In this document: one piece after another, positions 60,480 to 64,000 of the stretch
Position numbering within the stretch: position 1 is the stretch's first letter
Layout: each line of letters starts with the position of its first letter
Origin: Margaritifera margaritifera
Lineage: Eukaryota; Mollusca; Bivalvia; Unionida; Margaritiferidae
DNA length: 64,000 bases
Assembly: GCA_029931535.1 (NCBI GenBank)
Contig: JAQPZY010001659.1
Location: 3,106,001 to 3,170,000, forward strand
Direction of reading: 5' to 3'
The notes under the pieces: model-generated
What the model saw: only the letters and a program-made list of their open reading frames with translations
What the model was told of the DNA's origin: nothing
Databases searched by the model: none
Position numbers and translations under genes: made by a program

Positions 60480-61115
60480 CTGATATTTATTATGTCTATT
60501 TTAAAATCCAATCGGTCAGATGATGAAGATATGATTAGACATTGCAGATTTGTGTGTACTCGAACAAACATGCTTTTACGTAAATTTAGAAATTGTTCTT
60601 TGAATATCAAGATTAGATTATTCAAATCTTATTGCTGCACAATGTACTGCGCTCCTGTGGACAAACTTTAGTGAATGTATGAAAAGAAAACTAGTTATTG
60701 GTTATAATATTAGTCTTCGTTTACGATTAAGCCTTCCAAGATGGAATAGTGCAACTACCATGTTAGTAAGCTATAATGTATTCAGCTTTGAAGAATTAAT
60801 GAGAAAGCATGTGTTTGCAATGATGAAACGAATAGCTAATAGTAAGAATTCTATCTTGAAATCTTTGTGGAACTATGATATTCGTTTAAATTCTCAGATT
60901 ATGGATAGATGGTACAAATTACTCTTTAAATGTCTTACATGATTTTGTTCTTAACAATAACAGACACATTCTGTAGTTATAGATGGGTCTGTATATTTGT
61001 ACATAAGACACCTATGAACTTTTATGTTTAAAATACTTCTATAGTTTATATTTTAATTTAGATGTATGGACCATGCAGTCTGAAATAAAGAATTATTATC
61101 TTATCTTATCTTATT
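60480..61115 (+). pseudogene. 3' end of an L2/CR1/Rex1-like LINE (RT C-terminus and 3' tail)
   Basis: Plus-strand RT C-terminal sequence in two frames: R-C-like H-C-R-F-V-C-T-R-T-N-M-L-L-R-K-F and I-K-I-R-L-F-K-S-Y-C (60530-60660), then R-L-S-L-P-R-W-N-S-A-T and F-S-F-E-E-L-M-R-K-H-V-F to TGA at 60940-60942. The 3' UTR ends with 'gaaataaag' and a short repeat 'ttatcttatcttatctta' (61096-61113), the microsatellite-like 3' tail usual in CR1/L2/Rex1 elements. The copy is 5'-truncated before the catalytic FADD box and has one frameshift near 60667. Confidence 0.75.
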
Positions 61116-61666
61116 CCTTTTTCAACTCTAAAAGTGTCGATATATATTGAAAGTTTGATTGAAAGGCGACGAGGAATTACTCTGTGTTATTTCACTTGCA
61201 AAATGTTGACAAGAGATATGAGTTTACTGAACACATTTTCCTTCATTTATATATAATGAATCCGTTTGTTCCGACCGCCAAGGGGGCCTGGGTTTATTTA
61301 TAAATGTATTTGCCTTTGCATGATAAAGCAACTCTAATTGACTCAGAGAGCTCACCAAATAAGATTAATTACCATATCATTGCAAAGATCCTTGCAAAAA
61401 GTCTTATATTATTTGAACAAGGGAACAGTTAAATTTCGTTGTTAATCTAAACACGTACTATCGACTGCAATACAAATCCGAAATATTTTAGTGAACAAAT
61501 AGAGATTAAGTAACGGAGTCTATCGATTTAGATTCTCGTTTTTAATATTTGAAAGGTGCGTGGGTCTCCCAGGAATCCTTTCATATACTTAACTGAATAG
61601 TACCATGCTTCGTGCGACCGTAACATTACCAGCGAATGGAGGATATATCTCGATTAAAAAAAGGTA

Positions 61667-61849
61667 GCCGCGGTAGTTCAGTTGCCAGAGCGTCGAACTC
61701 GTAATATAATATTGTGGGTTTGATACCCTCCCAGGCCAGCCCGGGTCGACTGCCTCTGTGTGTAATTTGGAAAGGCACTTCGCTCCCATTTCCGCGACAT
61801 GATATAGCCAATATTGTTTTAAAAGTGCCTTTAAAACCAACAGAAATAC
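61667..61849 (+). repeat. tRNA-derived SINE
   Basis: The head at 61667-61739 has a Pol III A box ('tagttcagttgccagagcg') and B box ('gggtttgataccct') at tRNA-like spacing (73 nt, with CTCGTAA as anticodon loop), but the stems are decayed. A non-tRNA body follows ('gtgtgtaatttggaaaggca', 'ctcccatttccgcgacatga') to about 61849. Not a functional tRNA gene. Confidence 0.72.
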
Positions 61850-62272
61850 AACAAAGTATATTTTTGAAATATTATGACATGATTCAGTTTGAAAGAAAGT
61901 TAATTGTTGAATATATCTGACAATTTAGGTAAAACAACTTTGGGATCGTTGTGATATTGTTTCGTATTGCTACATATATGTACATAATGAATAAATTTAT
62001 ATTACAACCGAAAAAAACTGCTGGACATGCGCATCGGCAAACACCTGGTGTACCACATGCAAGATCATTTCTTTACACGTTACCGATTTTGAAAACATTT
62101 ACAGGCAGTAAACTAAAAAGAGCCGTTTACGCATGTAAACGTTGCGGCCGTAGAAACTACAGAAGTTCAATCTGCAAACATAACCGATCATTTATTTTAG
62201 TTTTAATTCAGATAAAGTTGTAAACTTTCTGAGGCAAAAATCATTTTGAAGATTTAACAATTTGTGTCTTAG

Positions 62273-62280
<8 letters not shown>

Positions 62281-62332
<52 letters not shown>
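62281..62332. repeat. (TA)n microsatellite at the Penelope end
   Basis: 52 bp of TA repeat abutting the 3' end of the Penelope-like element. Confidence 0.94.
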
Positions 62333-62334
<2 letters not shown>

Positions 62335-62367
62335 GACAGAAATATTGATAACGCCGCAAATACAAAA

Positions 62368-62415
62368 GTTTCCCAACGTTTCGAGCTAAACAAGCTCTTC
62401 GTCAGGGGAAGAAAC
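62368..62415 (-). ncRNA. hammerhead-ribozyme-like stem-loop in the Penelope end
   Basis: Minus strand: C-C-C-C-T-G-A-C-G-A-A, then GAGC-loop-GCTC as a 4-bp stem, then GAAAC. CTGA-N-GA ... GAAA is the hammerhead catalytic core, and Penelope-like elements are known to carry hammerheads near their ends. Outer arms 'gtttcttcccc' and 'gggaaac' can also pair. One extra A sits between CTGACGA and the stem, and the cleavage triplet was not located, so activity is doubtful. Confidence 0.45.
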
Positions 62416-62988
62416 AATTTACATCCACAAAACAAACACTAAACACAAAAGTCAAGAAGAATTCTTGACTCCTACATGTTTCCATGACGGCGAAATAAAA
62501 TAAAGGATAAACAATAGAAGAAAGAAAGAAGACAACATTAAAAAACCGTCTAAAACAGCTAAACTACATATCTATATTATGCTGCCATCAGCCCAATAAA
62601 GTTGTTTAACAAAAAATTCAAAGAAGGACCAAAGTGTTTTGACCTAATTATAGGCTTACAACAAAGGACTGACACCATGCGCGGCGTTAAATCAACGCCA
62701 TCATCAAAATGTGCAAAAGAAATTATATCGCGGTAAAGTTATGCATGGAGGTACTAAGGAAGTATGTCAGAAGCATGGTATAGCGGGATAATGGACAAGA
62801 GTTAAAATAATAATAATAATAAAAATAATAATAATAAATTATGATAGCAAGAAGAAGAAGAAGACCAATAATATATGTAAAGAGTTACTGAATATTTACT
62901 TGGGTAAATATCGCAGAAAATGCGTATGTATGATAAACTGATGCCTGATTATAGTTTTAATAAGATTGCAATAGGAAGATTATACTTT

Positions 62989-63471
62989 TTAATTTAAACC
63001 GAGCTCCCCATGAGTTTTCAATTGAAGTATCCAGTATCGTTCCTTACGTGTGCATTCTATATCGGTCCACCCCAGGTTTGAATCAATCGGTAGCATATCA
63101 AGGGACTCGACTGAATGCCCAGTCGAGTTGTAGTGGTTGGCGAGTTTCGCGTTGATTTTGTTGCGAATGTGGCTCTTGTGATTATTCATTAGTTTTCTGA
63201 AATCAATGGTTTCGCCAACATATTGAGTGCCACAGATCTTGCATGTTAGAAGATAGATTACATTTTTGGTTCGGCATCCTAACTTCTGATTGATAGTGTA
63301 GCTAACTCCTGTTGTCGAACTTCTGAACGATTTGGTCTCTGGCATATTTTTGCAAATTAGGCAACGCTTGTCTTTGCAGCAATATGTGCCTGAATCTGTG
63401 GTCTTGTTTGAAGTTACCTTGGCACGTATCAGATGGTCATTCAGATTTTTAGGTCTGCGGTACGCAACCAT
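62989..63471 (-). CDS. GIY-YIG endonuclease domain of Penelope-like element
   Basis: 160 residues, intact frame, stop at 62989-62991. Upstream Cys pairs: C-C-K-D-K-R-C-L-I-C-K (about residues 31-41). The GIY-YIG core is N-V-I-Y-L-L-T-C-K-I-C-G-T-Q-Y-V-G-E-T at about 70-88, followed by H-K-S-H-I and N-H-Y-N-S-T-G-H-S. It nicks target DNA for reverse transcription in Penelope-like elements. The frame is linked to RT upstream through stops, so the protein as a whole is broken although this domain is open. Confidence 0.85.
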   Translation of the reverse strand: MVAYRRPKNLNDHLIRAKVTSNKTTDSGTYCCKDKRCLICKNMPETKSFRSSTTGVSYTINQKLGCRTKNVIYLLTCKICGTQYVGETIDFRKLMNNHKSHIRNKINAKLANHYNSTGHSVESLDMLPIDSNLGWTDIECTRKERYWILQLKTHGELGLN

Positions 63472-63951
63472 AGGAACTTCTTGAAATATGCCCTTCAGAT
63501 GTTAGAAGGATTCAATCTGGTTCCAATGCTTCCGAATTATCTGTTGTAAATTTCGAGTGTTGGAGTGGAAAGTAATCACGAAGGATTACTAGTGAGAGTC
63601 AGTTGGTTTAGAATATAGGTTAGTTTATATGTTCCCCTCCAGAGGGTAGATTGAGTATCCAAAAAGATGTTGGACTTGTTTGATGACTCTGACGTAAATT
63701 TAATCGTAGGATTGAAGTTATTGACGAATTCAAGAAATATTTTGAAATTGTCGCCCGTTTCGATCCATTTTGATTATATGTCGTCAATAAATCTGCACTA
63801 GCTTAGAGGTATATAAGATGCCTCATTGAGGATCTTTTGCTCGAGTCTTCCCATAAATATATTGGCATGCGAAGGTGCCATTTTATTGCCCATTGCAGTT
63901 CTATTCATTTGTAGGAAATGTTGGTTGCTAAATTCAAAATTGTTTCTGATT

Positions 63952-63953
<2 letters not shown>

Positions 63954-64000
<47 letters not shown>
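63954..64000. repeat. (AT)n microsatellite at window end
   Basis: AT repeat running to the last base of the window, inside or at the edge of the Penelope-like element. Confidence 0.93.

Larger units (their letters stand above)
62333..64000 (-). mobile_element. Penelope-like retroelement, 3' portion
   Basis: Minus strand, entering from beyond the window end. About 63950-63480 is a decayed RT C-terminus: [32 protein letters not shown], with stops and shifts. The GIY-YIG endonuclease follows at 63471-62989. About 650 bp of non-coding sequence then ends in a hammerhead-like stem-loop (62368-62415) and (TA)n. RT followed by GIY-YIG is the defining layout of Penelope-like elements. Confidence 0.85.

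Noticed and set aside
61667..61739. Functional tRNA gene
   Set aside because: The anticodon and acceptor stems are decayed and a SINE body follows directly.

Overview
This is an AT-rich, intron- and microsatellite-rich eukaryotic window, most likely from a marine invertebrate and probably a lophotrochozoan such as a bivalve mollusc. The evidence is: a GT-AG intron-containing BCAP/BANK1/Dof-type adaptor gene; abundant (AT)n, (CT)n and (CA)n tracts; degenerate repeats with 'ggtcaaggtcactgtgg'-like text; non-LTR and Penelope-like retroelements; a tRNA-derived SINE; and several broken Polinton/Maverick (adintovirus-like) elements. No rRNA, intact tRNA or CRISPR array was seen. The species call is inference.

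Layout. 0.9-9.5 kb: a GC-rich, heavily mutated Polinton-like element (A). It carries remnants of a protein-primed family B DNA polymerase (-), a retroviral-type integrase (+), an A32/FtsK-like packaging ATPase (-), a pX/pVI-like small capsid protein (-), an adenain-like cysteine protease (-), a phage-tail-fibre-like stalk (-) and a beta-rich C1q-like knob (-). The double-jelly-roll major capsid gene was not recognised. 11.9-14.0 kb: a second, different packaging ATPase gene (D'), split by a 1,493-bp solo LTR with a 5-bp target-site duplication. 14.5-16.5 kb: another fibre-like gene (B). 17.8-21.5 kb: a ~145-bp tandem repeat family with a doubly truncated LINE inserted in it; the same family returns at 55.6-56.8 kb.

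26.2-34.7 kb, minus strand: the only well-supported host gene. Twelve coding exons join with consistent phases into a 523-residue protein (TIR-like domain, DBB domain, ankyrin-like repeats, serine-rich tail), with a polyadenylation signal. Its introns hold (AT)n tracts, a small 30-bp tandem repeat and a MITE made of two tandem hairpins. About 1.2 kb upstream of its start codon lies a 2.4-kb minisatellite of ~51 copies of a 46-bp unit.

45.3-48.3 kb: a second Polinton-type DNA polymerase copy (C, +). 48.7-51.3 kb: AT-richer Polinton remnant (D, +) with a tail-anchored membrane protein, an ATPase lacking everything between Walker A and Walker B, pX-like and very basic small proteins. 57.3-58.4 kb: a zinc-knuckle ORF1 of a non-LTR element. 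60.5-61.1 kb: the 3' end of an L2/CR1/Rex1-like LINE. 61.7 kb: a tRNA-derived SINE. 62.3-64.0 kb: a Penelope-like element with GIY-YIG endonuclease and a hammerhead-like stem-loop.

How the parts work together: the Polinton genes are the usual set for a self-synthesising, virus-like transposon (replicate, integrate, package, mature the capsid) plus a fibre that would suit attachment. Every copy here is broken by frameshifts, stops, deletions or insertions. The host gene would act separately, in receptor-to-PI3K or Toll-type signalling.
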